A stretch of DNA of 64,000 nt from Pseudomicrostroma phylloplanum. Lineage: Eukaryota > Basidiomycota > Exobasidiomycetes > Microstromatales. A program made the translations under genes and the position numbers. The DNA lies in the NCBI GenBank assembly GCA_039545275.1, contig BCHS01000007.1, positions 372,001 through 436,000 on the forward strand. The letters run 5' to 3'. Under the pieces are notes generated by a model. It saw only the letters and a program-made list of their open reading frames with translations. It ran no database searches and was not told where the DNA came from. Positions 8,604 through 18,759 of the stretch are shown here, one piece after another. Each line of letters starts with the position of its first letter. The first letter of the stretch is position 1.

Positions 8604-10562
8604 CTAGGTCAGCTGCTGGTACACCTTGACCGAGTTAAACGTAAAGTACGCGTCCTCAAAGTTCGACCCATTCATAACCCTCGCCGTGCAATTCCCAGGG
8701 CAGTACCTCTCTCCATTGCCCGACCAATTCGACCCATACACGTTTGGAGAACCAGCCCAGTCACCACAGAGGGTCATTGTGACGATGAGTGTTTGAGGTC
8801 CAAAGTAGGTGTCAAAGTCGCAGGTGTCGGGAGAGTACTTTGCCATTGGTGTCGCCCATTTGGAGGGGGTGGGAGCGCCATTGGTGATGTCTGATGTGAT
8901 GGAAGCGCGAGGGATGTACCAGGCTGTGATACCTGTAATGTCGAATTGGACAGCGTAGATTCCACCACCGAGGGCGTTCACTCCAGAGCCGTAAGCCGGG
9001 TGCTTAGTGGTGCCCTTTGTGATCGCACATCCTCCCGTGGGGTCAGCATAGGCATAGCAGTCTTGCCTGCTGAGTGTGCCCGAGAAGGTGTTGTTGACGC
9101 TGCTTGCGCTAGCGGTACACCCGTCGGCAGTGTGTAGGGTGACACTGTTCCACGTCTGGTCACCAACACCCTCTAGCAGGTCAATCTCACCTCCGTATGG
9201 CCAGGTACCAGGACCGTTCGACCACAGAGCGGGCCAGACCGCACACCCAACAGGCATGTGCTCGATATCCCAAATGACCAATCCCGACGAGTAAGAGTTC
9301 TTGCTCTGCAATCGCACCGAAGGACGGTTCACACCGTACGAGTAGTTGTTCGTAGAGTCAACTGCAGTGATCGCCTGACCGGCATCGTTGATGTAGGCAA
9401 GACCAGCAGCATAGGCGTCGGCTTGGTTCAGGTAGTCGACGTTGCCGTTGGTAGGGTCTGGGTAGTCGTAGAAGTACCACTTGTCGAAGAAGGTCTGTCC
9501 GGAGTAGTCATCTACTAGACTCCAGGTACCCGTGGGGGTATAGGCTGATGTGGTGCTAGAGGTGGTGCTGGAGCTCTTGGACGTGGTAGTCGAGGCCTTG
9601 GTGGTTGTGCTGGTAGTGCTCGTCGTACTGCTTGACTTTGTCGAAGAGCTCGTTGAAGTGGAGGAGGCCTTGGTAGAGGTTGAGCTCGAGGTGCTGGTTG
9701 ATGTAGATGAGGCTTTGGTAGAGCTAGAGGTCGAGGTGCTCGAAGTCGTCGGCTTGGTCGAGGTTGAGGTCGAAGTCGAAGTCGAAGTCGACGAGGAGGC
9801 AGGCTTGCTCGATGTCGATGTTGATGTCGATGAGCTCGCCTTGCTTGAGGTCGATGTCGCGGTCGACGAAGAGGCAGGCTTAGTAGAGACAGAGGTCGAC
9901 GAGCTCGCCTTGGACGAAGTCGACGTCGAAGAAGACGAGGGTGTCGAAGAAGTCTTGATGGTGCACACCGTAGGGCTCGTCGAGGTCGGGGACTTGGCAG
10001 TCGTCGCTGAGCTGGCAGGCTTAGTGGAGGTGCTGCTGCTGCTGTTCAGCTTGATCGTCGCCTTCGAAGTCGAGGTGCTGCTACTGATCTTGGTACTCGA
10101 AGAGCTGCTGGGCTTGGCTGTCGAGCTGCTAGCCTTGGTGGAGCTGCTAGCTTTGGTAGAGCTGCTAGCCTTAGTCGTGCTGCTACTCTTCGTCGAGCTC
10201 GAGGCCTTGCTTGTGCTTGAGCTCGTGGAAGCAGACGAGGTCGTCGCAGCACATGCTCTCTTCCTGTTTGCGTGCCTCTCTTGCTCTCTCTTGTGCTTCA
10301 GGTCCAAGAAGAGCTCCTCGTCGATCTCGTCCTCTTCATCCACTGTCCTCACTACCAGCGAATCTCCTGCACGGGCAGACACGCCTCGTCTAGAGTCGAT
10401 CCAGCCTGGCACATTGTCGCGCTGCAAAAGCCCAGCTTTCTCCGCGGCACTGTGGGCACGACGGGCAGGTTGCTGCCCTGATGGCTTGGCGGATGTCGTC
10501 GGGAGATAGGACGTCGAGGCGCCCAAGATGAGAAGAGCAGATGAAAGGGCGAGCTTGACCAT
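8604..10562 (-). CDS. Secreted glycoside hydrolase family 16 endo-beta-glucanase-like protein with Ser/Thr-rich spacer
   Basis: Single exon of 652 residues. A signal peptide covers about residues 1-25. A pro-like region follows with an acidic run (DEEDEIDEE) and two dibasic Kex2-type sites (KHKR and NRKR near residues 90-105). Next is a mucin-like Ser/Thr/Lys spacer of about 240 residues built of SSSTK and STST units, then a C-terminal GH16 domain (about residues 345-652). The GH16 catalytic signature GEIDLLEG is intact, with the two acidic residues at 459 and 464, so the enzyme should be active. Families of this kind cleave beta-1,3 or beta-1,3-1,4 glucans at the cell wall or outside the cell. 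Substrate specificity cannot be read from the sequence. There is no C-terminal GPI signal. The long open frame on the opposite strand (9550-10509) is a by-product of the biased spacer. Confidence 0.9.
   Translation of the reverse strand: MVKLALSSALLILGASTSYLPTTSAKPSGQQPARRAHSAAEKAGLLQRDNVPGWIDSRRGVSARAGDSLVVRTVDEEDEIDEELFLDLKHKREQERHANRKRACAATTSSASTSSSTSKASSSTKSSSTTKASSSTKASSSTKASSSTAKPSSSSSTKISSSTSTSKATIKLNSSSSTSTKPASSATTAKSPTSTSPTVCTIKTSSTPSSSSTSTSSKASSSTSVSTKPASSSTATSTSSKASSSTSTSTSSKPASSSTSTSTSTSTSTKPTTSSTSTSSSTKASSTSTSTSSSTSTKASSTSTSSSTKSSSTTSTTSTTTKASTTTSKSSSTTSSTTSAYTPTGTWSLVDDYSGQTFFDKWYFYDYPDPTNGNVDYLNQADAYAAGLAYINDAGQAITAVDSTNNYSYGVNRPSVRLQSKNSYSSGLVIWDIEHMPVGCAVWPALWSNGPGTWPYGGEIDLLEGVGDQTWNSVTLHTADGCTASASSVNNTFSGTLSRQDCYAYADPTGGCAITKGTTKHPAYGSGVNALGGGIYAVQFDITGITAWYIPRASITSDITNGAPTPSKWATPMAKYSPDTCDFDTYFGPQTLIVTMTLCGDWAGSPNVYGSNWSGNGERYCPGNCTARVMNGSNFEDAYFTFNSVKVYQQLT
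9560..10250. repeat. Degenerate trinucleotide repeats encoding the Ser/Thr/Lys spacer of the GH16 protein
   Basis: Imperfect repeats such as (GTCGAA)n near 9765-9795 and GAGCTGCTAGCCTTGGT near 10120-10170 encode Ser, Thr and Lys on the minus strand. This tract is likely to vary in length between strains. Confidence 0.75.
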
Positions 10563-11906
10563 TTTGGATGTGGTGGATGAGTACAGCTGTGAAAGATAAA
10601 TGGAGCAGGTGTCTGACCGATATCGCTAGCGGTGTGGTCAAAAGAACTAAAGGTCTTGACGGGACGGCTCGCGGCAACGTCGAAGACTTTCGATGATCTC
10701 TTCTATAAGGATGGGCGGGTAGGTGCAAATTCAGTTAGGGACCGGCCCTAATCTGAGTAGATGAAAAGGATGGGGAAGGGCGGAGACACAGATTGGTAAA
10801 GGTGTGAGGAATGAGCGTAAAGACGCCTGACAGCTCTTGGTACTTAAGAAGCCATGTCGGAATCCATCCTCGGTGTAGGTCGCTGTCCCAATCTGACCTT
10901 CTACTTCGGGGAGGAGAATAGAATGTCATTCGATACTCCGAGTAACTCTCACGACTTGGCTTCGCCACTCCCTCTGATGGATCTCGCCGAGTGGTCTTGG
11001 CTAACTGTCGATGATGCTCTGGGCTGTCGCGGAACATTGGTAAGGTTCATGGTGGTTGAGTCGCCGTGCTGCCCTGTAGGCAGACTTCAAAGGGACAGAT
11101 GCATAGTAGATGCGTCCTTGAACCTTGCCGAGCCAGGCGACATTAGTCTCCGACGTCGCGTTTCCCCTGCTTTTGTGCGGTCAAGGCATGTAAGACAGTG
11201 CCCAGACCTTAAGTGGTACGTGTAGGTGGAGCATTCCTCTACCTTGTAAGTGACCAGTCAATAATTTCCGCACCTCATCTGACTCAGTCGTGCATTGCGA
11301 CGATGGGTGATAGGTCCCCATAGCAGTCCCTTGCAGCCGCACAAATGCGGGGTCGACGTGTTCTATTTTCCCGCGAGGGCGAGGGCGGGATCGCGGCCAG
11401 GAACCGACACAGCATCCCGCACTCTACGGCCGATCAGCCCAGCCACGCCAAAGCCACACCACACCACCTTCGCCTCTTAACCACGTGTCACTCAAATGCC
11501 GAGGGCCAAGCCAAGCCAGCCATGCCTAGACCACACACGCGTCCTCCCTTTCCGCTTCTCACGGTGTCTTTACGCCTATACCCTCGTCCGTCCCGACTAG
11601 CCGGTACACACAGCAGACCAGATCCTCCTTGCTACGCCCCTTGCCGCTACCCCTGCTTCTTATCGGCAGATCGGAGCGCCACACGATATTTGGTGGCAGT
11701 CTGCAGATCGTCCGGTCTATCAAGCGTGTGCCATCGACAGTGGCGTAGTTCAGGGCATGGCAATGAGGACAAGCACAGGAACGACACTGAGCATCCGTGT
11801 CCGAGTCTGCTTGTAGGAGCAGGATCGAGCACGTTGCTCGGCATAGGACGAGCTCACTGCCCATTGATTCGGCAGTGTGGCAAGCGATACGGCTGCAAGA
11901 ATACCA
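10563..11906. promoter_or_regulatory. Divergent intergenic region between GH16 and EXO5-like genes
   Basis: About 1.34 kb. On the GH16 side a minus-strand TTATAGAA element lies at about 10702-10709, some 140 bp before the ATG, and could be a TATA box. Overlapping open frames occur on both strands of 11345-11950 but none has a recognisable domain. An extra 5' exon of the EXO5 gene here cannot be excluded. Confidence 0.45.
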
Positions 11907-14900
11907 ATGGACAAGGTCGGAGCCGACGCAAGTGGGCTCGACCATCATGAGGTCGGCGTTACTCTTGATGCTCAGAAGAGATCAGGTGAAGGGGCAAATA
12001 CACTCGCTTTGCCGCCATCCTCGGGGGCTGCTGCGAGCTTTCAAGGCACGAGCTCAGGTCATGCTCCGGGGTCCGCCGATGATTTGCCGCCTGCGACAGC
12101 GATCAGCATCGAAGACATGAGCGACGTGACATTGCCTACAGCGTCTCCTGCGGAGGCCAGTCAGCGCCACCGTCGCCACGGCACACGTCGATCGCACATC
12201 GCGCCTTCGTCTCTAGCGGCTTACGTGGAATCGAAGGGCTACTTCAGCGTCACGGAGCTTGTCGGCCCGACATGGTGCGAATTCTCGTACCAGTACGGAA
12301 TCTTCGGCCTCTCCTTCCTCCCAGCCTCTCAGCGGCCGACGGAGGTGGCTCTTCCTTCTGGCGCTGTGCTTCGACCGAACTTCGTTCTAGCAGAGAAGAA
12401 GGAGGAGATCCAGGTGGCTGGACGAGAGATTCACAAGAAGCTCGAGGAAGAGATTCACCCTGAGAAGGTGTACGTGCAGACCAAGAGTAGAGAGGACGAC
12501 TGGGCACTGAGGTTGCTTAGGCTGGTCGTTGGACTCAGGGCGCTCATCGATGGCGGGTGTGTGAGAGAGCTGCCAGTCTTCGGATGGGTGCAAGACCACC
12601 TCGTAATGGGCATCATCGATGAGATCGAGAGACGACCTCTAGCCCCGAAGAAGCGCAAGCAGCAGCAGCCTCCCGTGTTAGATGCAGAGCCGCCACCAGA
12701 TCAGCCGAAGCTCCCATTTGCACCTCCAACTTCACCTCAAAGGGCCCTCTCTACAACCGCCAGCAACCCTCAAACACCCGTCAAGTCTCCCAGCGCAGGC
12801 GCCGGCAAGAAGCAGTGGGCCTCGCAAGAGGAGTGGAAGGCGCACGAGCGCAAGGTGTCCGCTGCCAAGAAGATGGCGGCAAAGAGCAGGAACAAGGCAA
12901 AGAGTCGAGCGGGAGGTCTAACCTCCAGTCAAAGCACAGCTGGAGTCCCGAGTACTCCCGAAAAGAGCCAGAAATCTCCTGCAAAAGGGACTCTGATGGG
13001 CTTCTTCGGCATCAAGAAGGAGACACTCGATCTGACGGAGTCTGCAGCAACCTCAGAAAGTCAGGGTGAGGTCGAAGATCTACCTGAGCTGAATGTGGCC
13101 CGGAGGCCGTCCGACGTAACGCCTGCCAACGGTTCCTCGGCTACATTGTCGAGTCAGAGCAGGCAAGCTTCACAAACAGCTGCAGCGCCTGCACCTGTGC
13201 GACCGTCCCGTCCACTTCATGTCGACCGGAAGGTGACTCCGGAGCCGCCTGACTCGCCGCATTTCGGCTACTTCCTTGGAGACACCAAGACGCGTCTCTT
13301 CCCCGCCATACCGGCGGTAGTGGACCAGAGAGCAGCGAGACTGCAGACGATGCTCTACAAGAGGCTTATAGATGGTCTCTGCTTAGGAGCAATGCAGCGA
13401 CAAGCTGACCAGATCGGACGCGAGGTGGCCGACGCCGCAAGAGACCCCAACGAAGCAGAGCGAGACGCCGGTCTGCTCCTCGATCCTGATGCTACGCCCG
13501 TGGATTTCGACCGGCTTTTCTCCTCGCTGGACCTTGAAGCCCATAAGACGCTTAGCGAGGCTTTCCTAGAGGATGCCCAAGTACTATTCGAGGGCATCGA
13601 GCCTCTCAACGGCAGAAAGAGCACAAGAGGTGGGAAAGACGAGCCTATCGACCTCACCACTTCGGAAGAGGTTCCGTCAGGTGTACAAACCCTCTCCGAT
13701 GTAGCTCAGCTCGTAGACGAGACGCTGTTCGAGCTGGTCTGTACCGCTCGCAAGCAAGCTGGCTTGCCCACGGAGTCTGGATCTGAACAGGGCACACACT
13801 ACGCTGCAGCTTTGCAGACGAGCTTGAGCCTGATCTACCGTCTGCAGAGCAAGAAGGGCGGGAGATGGAACAGGAAGAAGAAGAGGAAGCATTCGGAGGA
13901 GACAAGCAAGGTAGTGCCTACCTCTGGGAATCGAGGGCCCTCAGACGCGCCACAGCCCCAATCGGGTCCTCTGTTGAGCATCGCACAGCCGAACGATGAT
14001 GGCACGCACGACGAGGACGAAGCTCAACTGATGCTCGCGATCCAGATGAGCCTCGACAGTCAAGCCGAGGTCCGCCTCGCCGGCGCTGGAATAGAAGACG
14101 GCGAAGGCAAAGACGAAGGGCAAGGCTCATCGCCCCTCGCGACGCCTGTGGAGACAAGAGGAAGAGGCAAGCGGCGGTCGAACACCTCTGCTGTGGCTGT
14201 TGCATCGCAGGCATCTTCTGCTCCGTCCTCACAGCAGCCTAGGCGGAAGAGCCGCAGGCTTGCCGAGGCGAGAGGGCAGGACTCGAGTGCGGAGCAGGCC
14301 AAAAGGCCAGAGGTGAACCAACCGAGCCAAGCAAGCGGCATCTCCCCATCGCCTGCTTCCACTCCCTCTGCTCCACCAAAGAACAGCAACAGCGACAGCA
14401 AAGCCAAAAGCAAAAGCAAAAGCAGTACTGCTTCCGACGGCAAGTCCACCCTGATCGGTACTGTGCACTACCTGCACTCCCCACGTCTCCTCTCCCTGCA
14501 CCTCTCTTCCATCCTGGGCTTCTGGCTACAGACGCGCGGGCCAAAGGGAGTGAGGGAGAGCGAGACGTGGAAGTGCAATGGTTGTGAGTGGCGCGAGGGG
14601 TGCGAGTGGCGTGCTGAGAGGGGCGAGGAGAGGTGGAGGGAGGCAGAGGCTTCTAGGAGTCGACGTCGTGAGGAGGAGGAGATGCTGTTGCAGGTGGAGC
14701 ATCGGCGAGAGCTTGGTCGAATTGGAGATAGCGAAGAGGCCGGCGAGGAGGAAGGTGATAGCTCTGCGGAGATTGTTGGGCTGGCTGTCAGCGATGCCGG
14801 CGCTGTTGGGGATGAGGAGGGAGAGGAGGACGAGGATCTTTGGAAGCACTTTGACACCGCGGAGGACATCAGTGGAGGACTAGACATCGAGGAACTCAAC

Positions 14901-14915
14901 ATTTCGATGCAGTGA
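11907..14915 (+). CDS. EXO5: Exonuclease V (EXO5/DEM1-like), with large disordered insertions
   Basis: Single exon; the first in-frame ATG at 11907 gives 1002 residues (the frame opens slightly earlier without an ATG). EXO5 enzymes are PD-(D/E)xK (RecB-like) single-strand exonucleases with an iron-sulfur cluster, acting in mitochondrial or nuclear DNA maintenance. The four cluster cysteines are visible: Cys124 in PTWCEF, and Cys890, Cys893 and Cys899 in WKCNGCEWREGC. Core pieces include GREIHKKLEEEIHP, ELPVFGWVQDHLVMGIIDEI (catalytic Asp) and, much later, GDTKTR (the D/E-x-K part). About 190 residues of Lys/Ser/Pro-rich sequence separate the Asp and the K motif, and a second low-complexity block of about 250 residues precedes the last cysteines. 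Human EXO5 is ~370 aa, so over half of this protein is insertion. No clear presequence was seen. Confidence 0.85.
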   Translation: MDKVGADASGLDHHEVGVTLDAQKRSGEGANTLALPPSSGAAASFQGTSSGHAPGSADDLPPATAISIEDMSDVTLPTASPAEASQRHRRHGTRRSHIAPSSLAAYVESKGYFSVTELVGPTWCEFSYQYGIFGLSFLPASQRPTEVALPSGAVLRPNFVLAEKKEEIQVAGREIHKKLEEEIHPEKVYVQTKSREDDWALRLLRLVVGLRALIDGGCVRELPVFGWVQDHLVMGIIDEIERRPLAPKKRKQQQPPVLDAEPPPDQPKLPFAPPTSPQRALSTTASNPQTPVKSPSAGAGKKQWASQEEWKAHERKVSAAKKMAAKSRNKAKSRAGGLTSSQSTAGVPSTPEKSQKSPAKGTLMGFFGIKKETLDLTESAATSESQGEVEDLPELNVARRPSDVTPANGSSATLSSQSRQASQTAAAPAPVRPSRPLHVDRKVTPEPPDSPHFGYFLGDTKTRLFPAIPAVVDQRAARLQTMLYKRLIDGLCLGAMQRQADQIGREVADAARDPNEAERDAGLLLDPDATPVDFDRLFSSLDLEAHKTLSEAFLEDAQVLFEGIEPLNGRKSTRGGKDEPIDLTTSEEVPSGVQTLSDVAQLVDETLFELVCTARKQAGLPTESGSEQGTHYAAALQTSLSLIYRLQSKKGGRWNRKKKRKHSEETSKVVPTSGNRGPSDAPQPQSGPLLSIAQPNDDGTHDEDEAQLMLAIQMSLDSQAEVRLAGAGIEDGEGKDEGQGSSPLATPVETRGRGKRRSNTSAVAVASQASSAPSSQQPRRKSRRLAEARGQDSSAEQAKRPEVNQPSQASGISPSPASTPSAPPKNSNSDSKAKSKSKSSTASDGKSTLIGTVHYLHSPRLLSLHLSSILGFWLQTRGPKGVRESETWKCNGCEWREGCEWRAERGEERWREAEASRSRRREEEEMLLQVEHRRELGRIGDSEEAGEEEGDSSAEIVGLAVSDAGAVGDEEGEEDEDLWKHFDTAEDISGGLDIEELNISMQ

Positions 14916-15054
14916 AGAGCACAAAGCGACCCACCCCATTCTGTAGCCTATCACATGTCTGGCGCACGCCCAGCTCACAATCAGTAAACAATAAGCAATG
15001 CGTATGTATTCACACACAGACATCGCTATTCTTTTTTCCTCTTGTCAGTACCGC

Positions 15055-18000
15055 TCATGTGCCCGCACCTCCCTGAGCAGCAGCCAGCCGAGCAGCTTTG
15101 AACTTTGACATCTTCGGCTTTGGCTCCACCTCATCATCCGCTCCGGCTGCGGGCGCTATTGTGGCTTCCCCACCATTGCCTTGTTGCTGATCCGGTGCGC
15201 CGACGAGAGCGCTCTTCTGATTCGAAGGCGGTGTCAGCCCTTTTGAGCTTGAAGTTGTAGCCGTGCCGCTACTGACATTCTCGCTGGCGTTGGCGCTGGC
15301 GTTGGCATTGGTGCTACTCCTGCCGCTCTTCAGCGCAGGTGGTGCAGGCATGGCCTTTCCACTATCACCAATATCCCCCTCCTCGCGGCGCTTCACAGTC
15401 TCGCCCTTCGCCCGGGGCTTTCCAGCCCCAGCCCCGCTTCCAGCTGACTCTACCGCGGCTTTGCGCTCCTCTCGATCCCGCTTCTCCTGCAGACGAGCAC
15501 GCATGATATCCATGAGCATGTCGTCCTTCTCATCTTCGTCCGTCTCTCCCTCCAGATCCACACCTTCCCGCGGCAGAGGGTCTTCCTCCGTCAGAGGCTC
15601 CGGACGCAGAGGCCCTTCAGACCTGCGCGGGAAGCGGAGTGGTGTGAGGGAAGGGAGGATCATCACGGGCGGGACAGGTTGGTCGCCGTCTGCCTCCTGC
15701 GAGCTGCCATTTGCTCCCCGTCGAGATTGTGAAGTCGAGGCTTGCACACTGGCGGCGGTGCCTTCGGGTCCGATGTTGGTAGCTCCTTCGAGGAGGTGAG
15801 CCAGATCGTGGCCCGCTTCATCGGCGCGCCGGTCAGCTTCATCCGCTCCAGGCTTGAGTCCAGCTTCTGTCCGGGTGGGGACCTTGCCTATTGCACCATC
15901 GCCCATACCGAGAGCCTTGACGATCCTGCTAGCGCGGAAGCGACTCATCTTGGTGTTCGGCCCTGCTCCCTCGCGCTCGGCCGCTTCGCCCGGATCTAGG
16001 ACAGAGGAAAGGTCTCGACCGTCGATCTCTTCTTCTGTCCAGAGATCGCCTCCGGCTTCTTCCTCGTCTGCGTCTCGCCCGCGAGAGAGCTCTCCGCTGA
16101 TAGCCCTCTCGAGGTCTCTGCGACGCTCCTCGTTCATCTGCGAGCGAGAGGCCATCTGCTGCGATTTGGCCAGAGCATAGGAGCGAGCCAGCTCGGCCGA
16201 CTCGAGGTCAGTGACCAGACTCGAGGGATCGTTATCCTCCTCGTCGTCATCTGGTCCATAATCATCCTCGTTTTCTAGATCCCAGTCTGAGTCTTGCTCG
16301 TCTTCATCGTCCTCGTCTCGGAAGAGATCGAAGCGTTGGCGAAGCTTGGCGGCATTGAGGTCGCCTTCGTCATCTGAGTGATCGCCAGAGGCATATGCAG
16401 CACGAGCATAGGCCTCTTCATCGTGCTCATCAATCTCACCTGCGTCCTCATCGTCATCAACTTCGACCAGGGCAGCACTATGATGAGCCTCTTCCGCTTC
16501 AGCTTCCTCGAGCACCGCTCGGCGCTGTCTAGCACTTGCAGTCTGCTGCTCTACCTGCCGCCGTTCCTCCTCCTCGTCCGCATCTTTGTCGCCACCATCA
16601 GTACCAGCGATCTTGAAGCGAACTTTGCTCCCCTCTTCGGAGCCAGTATCGACCACCTTGGCTGCCTCGCTCCGCTCGCTGCCTTCTGCACTAGAACTTT
16701 CGCCACGAGCCATCTGCTTCTTCTCGAGCTTCTCAGCATAGGCTTTGCTTGGCCGGGCATGGGGTACGGCTGGCGGCAAGCCTTTCGCCTCGCGCTCCTG
16801 GGAGAGAGGAGCATCCTTGATGAGAGATCGGTCCAACGCGGACATTCCAAGGGAGACCTTGGGGTCTTTCGGACCAGCTCCAGATGCTGTTGTTGGCTTC
16901 TGCGAGGAGGAGCTCGACGACGATGCCTTGGCAGCAGTGTGAGGCGCATTCAGGAACCCCCGCTTGAACGCGCTGACCTTCGCATTCTGTACCGCTGCCG
17001 GGACCTTCTTGGCCTCTGCACTCGTACTGACAGTCCCTCTCTCGCGCTCCTTGACTTGCAGACCAATCGCAGGTCTCTGCTCCTTGCCCTTCTCCGCTTC
17101 CCTCTTCTTCTCTTCGCGAAGCCTCCTGACCTCCTCTGCCTGTAGTTGGGCTCTCCGCTCTTCCTCTTCCAGCCTTAGCTTGCGAAGGGCCTCGTCGCCG
17201 GCAGGAGTGCCCTGAACCACGTCTGGTCCGAGAAGAGAAAGAATCCGGGCTGCCTCTGCTTCGAGGCTCACAGTGTCTTCTTCCTCGTTCCGCAGACTGG
17301 AGGCGGATCTCACATTCGAGGACATTGGAGCAGGTGGAAGCAAGGAGCTACTGCTGCTGCTACTGCCCAAGGAAGCTGACTGAGCCTCGCTCCTTGTTTC
17401 GACGGCTGGTATCTCTCTGATCGCAGAAGGCCCGGGGCTCTGTATCCTCACGCTCTTCTTCTTCTTCTGCTCCTTTACACCTCCTAGTGCAGACCGAGGC
17501 GGGAGCTCTTCACTCTTGCTCATCCTCTCCTCTTCCGCCTTGATCGTCTTCGCTCTTCCTCTAGCTCCTCCGCCACTCTCATCGTCACTCGCAGCCTCAG
17601 CGGCAGGCTCGTATGCCTCGAGTGGATCTGAGCTGGAGATGGCAGCGGGACTGCTCGGATTCATGTTGAGGAAGCCTTTCCGGATACCTGACGAGCCAAA
17701 AGAAGGTCGGGGTGTAGTGGGTCGAGATGAAGGCTTGAGGACTGATTTGAGCGGCGTCGTCTCTGGAGGAGGACGAGAAAGCGGAGGAGTTGCAGGTATC
17801 GAGGGAGCAGTCGATCCAGATGGCAGCGGGGGCGTCGATGCCTGTGGTTCTGATGACCGAGAAGATGAGGTGATCGGTCTCGTGGAATTCGCGCCTTGTT
17901 CTTTGTCGGCCTCGTCCTCATCCTCATCCTCGTCGTCCTCTTTACCAAAGCGACTAAAGACGCTTTCGATCCACTTTTTCCTCGCCTCCCCGGTGAGCTT

Positions 18001-18759
18001 CTCATGAGGCTCGAAAGTGGAGACAGTGGACCGTGTAGACGGACCAGATCCACCGGGGGCCTGATCATCTGGCAAAGTCTCATTCAGGTCCACGAAAGGC
18101 AGACCCTCCTCATTGAGAACCCGCCCGTCTTCGTCCACCAACGTAGCAGGCTGGGCGCCCGGCGGTTCCAAAGGAGCGATGGAAGCAGACGAGGCGCCAG
18201 TATCAGCAGGGGAATCAACGACTCCCGCGGCCTGTGCTGCCTGCATGGTCTCCTCGATTCGGCTCTTGGCCTCTTTGACGAGCTGGTTGCGCAGCGTCTC
18301 AAAGTGCTCAATGAGCCCAGTGACAATCTGTCTCGTAGCTAGGATCGCTTCGTGCTTCGAGTTGAAGACAGTGTAGCTCACTCCCTGCCTCTGCACACCT
18401 TCGCAGGCCAGCTCGATCTCCCCTCCTTCACCTTCGCCAATCAAGACGAAGGGTGGCGGCTCTCTCCTTCCGCCGGCTGCATCTGGTAGCTTGGAAGTGA
18501 TGGGCGGGCTGGTACGGATCGCCACTTGTCCCTCGCCGGTGGAAGCGCTCAGAGGCGTGATACCAGCGAGGCTCTTGAGCTGCTCGGTCCCATACTCGAT
18601 GGAGCTCTTGAGAGCGGCGAGGCGGGAGCGGGCGATGAGGAGCGGGTCGGGCCCAGTGGAGGAAGAGGGCGTTGGAGAAGAGGAAGTGGAGACGCCTAGA
18701 GAGGAGAGGAGCTGGGCGAGGTCGGACGAGGGGGAGAGGAGGGAGGGAGGACCGGCCAT
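15055..18759 (-). CDS. BUD27: Unconventional prefoldin, URI/Bud27-like
   Basis: Single exon of 1234 residues. The N-terminal ~160 residues look like an alpha-class prefoldin: two helical segments (ARSRLAALKSSIEYGTEQLK, and ATRQIVTGLIEHFETLRNQL) flank a beta region (VLIGEGEGGEIELACEGVQR). Further on are the short segment LPFVDLNETL, repeated KRGFLN/KGFLN boxes, long acidic runs around residues 750-840, and two SRFRASR/SKFKAAR boxes. The second lies at the very C-terminus, as in the fungal DUF3835 region of Bud27. Bud27/URI binds Rpb5 and helps assemble RNA polymerases and couple TOR signalling to transcription and translation. It is longer than the yeast protein (796 aa). The family call rests on the prefoldin-like N-terminus plus the terminal box. 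Confidence 0.75.
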   Translation of the reverse strand: MAGPPSLLSPSSDLAQLLSSLGVSTSSSPTPSSSTGPDPLLIARSRLAALKSSIEYGTEQLKSLAGITPLSASTGEGQVAIRTSPPITSKLPDAAGGRREPPPFVLIGEGEGGEIELACEGVQRQGVSYTVFNSKHEAILATRQIVTGLIEHFETLRNQLVKEAKSRIEETMQAAQAAGVVDSPADTGASSASIAPLEPPGAQPATLVDEDGRVLNEEGLPFVDLNETLPDDQAPGGSGPSTRSTVSTFEPHEKLTGEARKKWIESVFSRFGKEDDEDEDEDEADKEQGANSTRPITSSSRSSEPQASTPPLPSGSTAPSIPATPPLSRPPPETTPLKSVLKPSSRPTTPRPSFGSSGIRKGFLNMNPSSPAAISSSDPLEAYEPAAEAASDDESGGGARGRAKTIKAEEERMSKSEELPPRSALGGVKEQKKKKSVRIQSPGPSAIREIPAVETRSEAQSASLGSSSSSSSLLPPAPMSSNVRSASSLRNEEEDTVSLEAEAARILSLLGPDVVQGTPAGDEALRKLRLEEEERRAQLQAEEVRRLREEKKREAEKGKEQRPAIGLQVKERERGTVSTSAEAKKVPAAVQNAKVSAFKRGFLNAPHTAAKASSSSSSSQKPTTASGAGPKDPKVSLGMSALDRSLIKDAPLSQEREAKGLPPAVPHARPSKAYAEKLEKKQMARGESSSAEGSERSEAAKVVDTGSEEGSKVRFKIAGTDGGDKDADEEEERRQVEQQTASARQRRAVLEEAEAEEAHHSAALVEVDDDEDAGEIDEHDEEAYARAAYASGDHSDDEGDLNAAKLRQRFDLFRDEDDEDEQDSDWDLENEDDYGPDDDEEDNDPSSLVTDLESAELARSYALAKSQQMASRSQMNEERRRDLERAISGELSRGRDADEEEAGGDLWTEEEIDGRDLSSVLDPGEAAEREGAGPNTKMSRFRASRIVKALGMGDGAIGKVPTRTEAGLKPGADEADRRADEAGHDLAHLLEGATNIGPEGTAASVQASTSQSRRGANGSSQEADGDQPVPPVMILPSLTPLRFPRRSEGPLRPEPLTEEDPLPREGVDLEGETDEDEKDDMLMDIMRARLQEKRDREERKAAVESAGSGAGAGKPRAKGETVKRREEGDIGDSGKAMPAPPALKSGRSSTNANASANASENVSSGTATTSSSKGLTPPSNQKSALVGAPDQQQGNGGEATIAPAAGADDEVEPKPKMSKFKAARLAAAQGGAGT

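Noticed and set aside
9550..10509. 319-residue Val/Leu/Glu-rich open frame opposite the GH16 gene
   Set aside because: It mirrors the Ser/Thr/Lys codon repeats on the other strand and has no domain, signal or splice structure.
11345..11950. Plus-strand frame with Cys/His-looking spacing just before the EXO5 gene
   Set aside because: The cysteine spacing does not fit a known zinc motif, and the end overlaps the EXO5 start in another frame.
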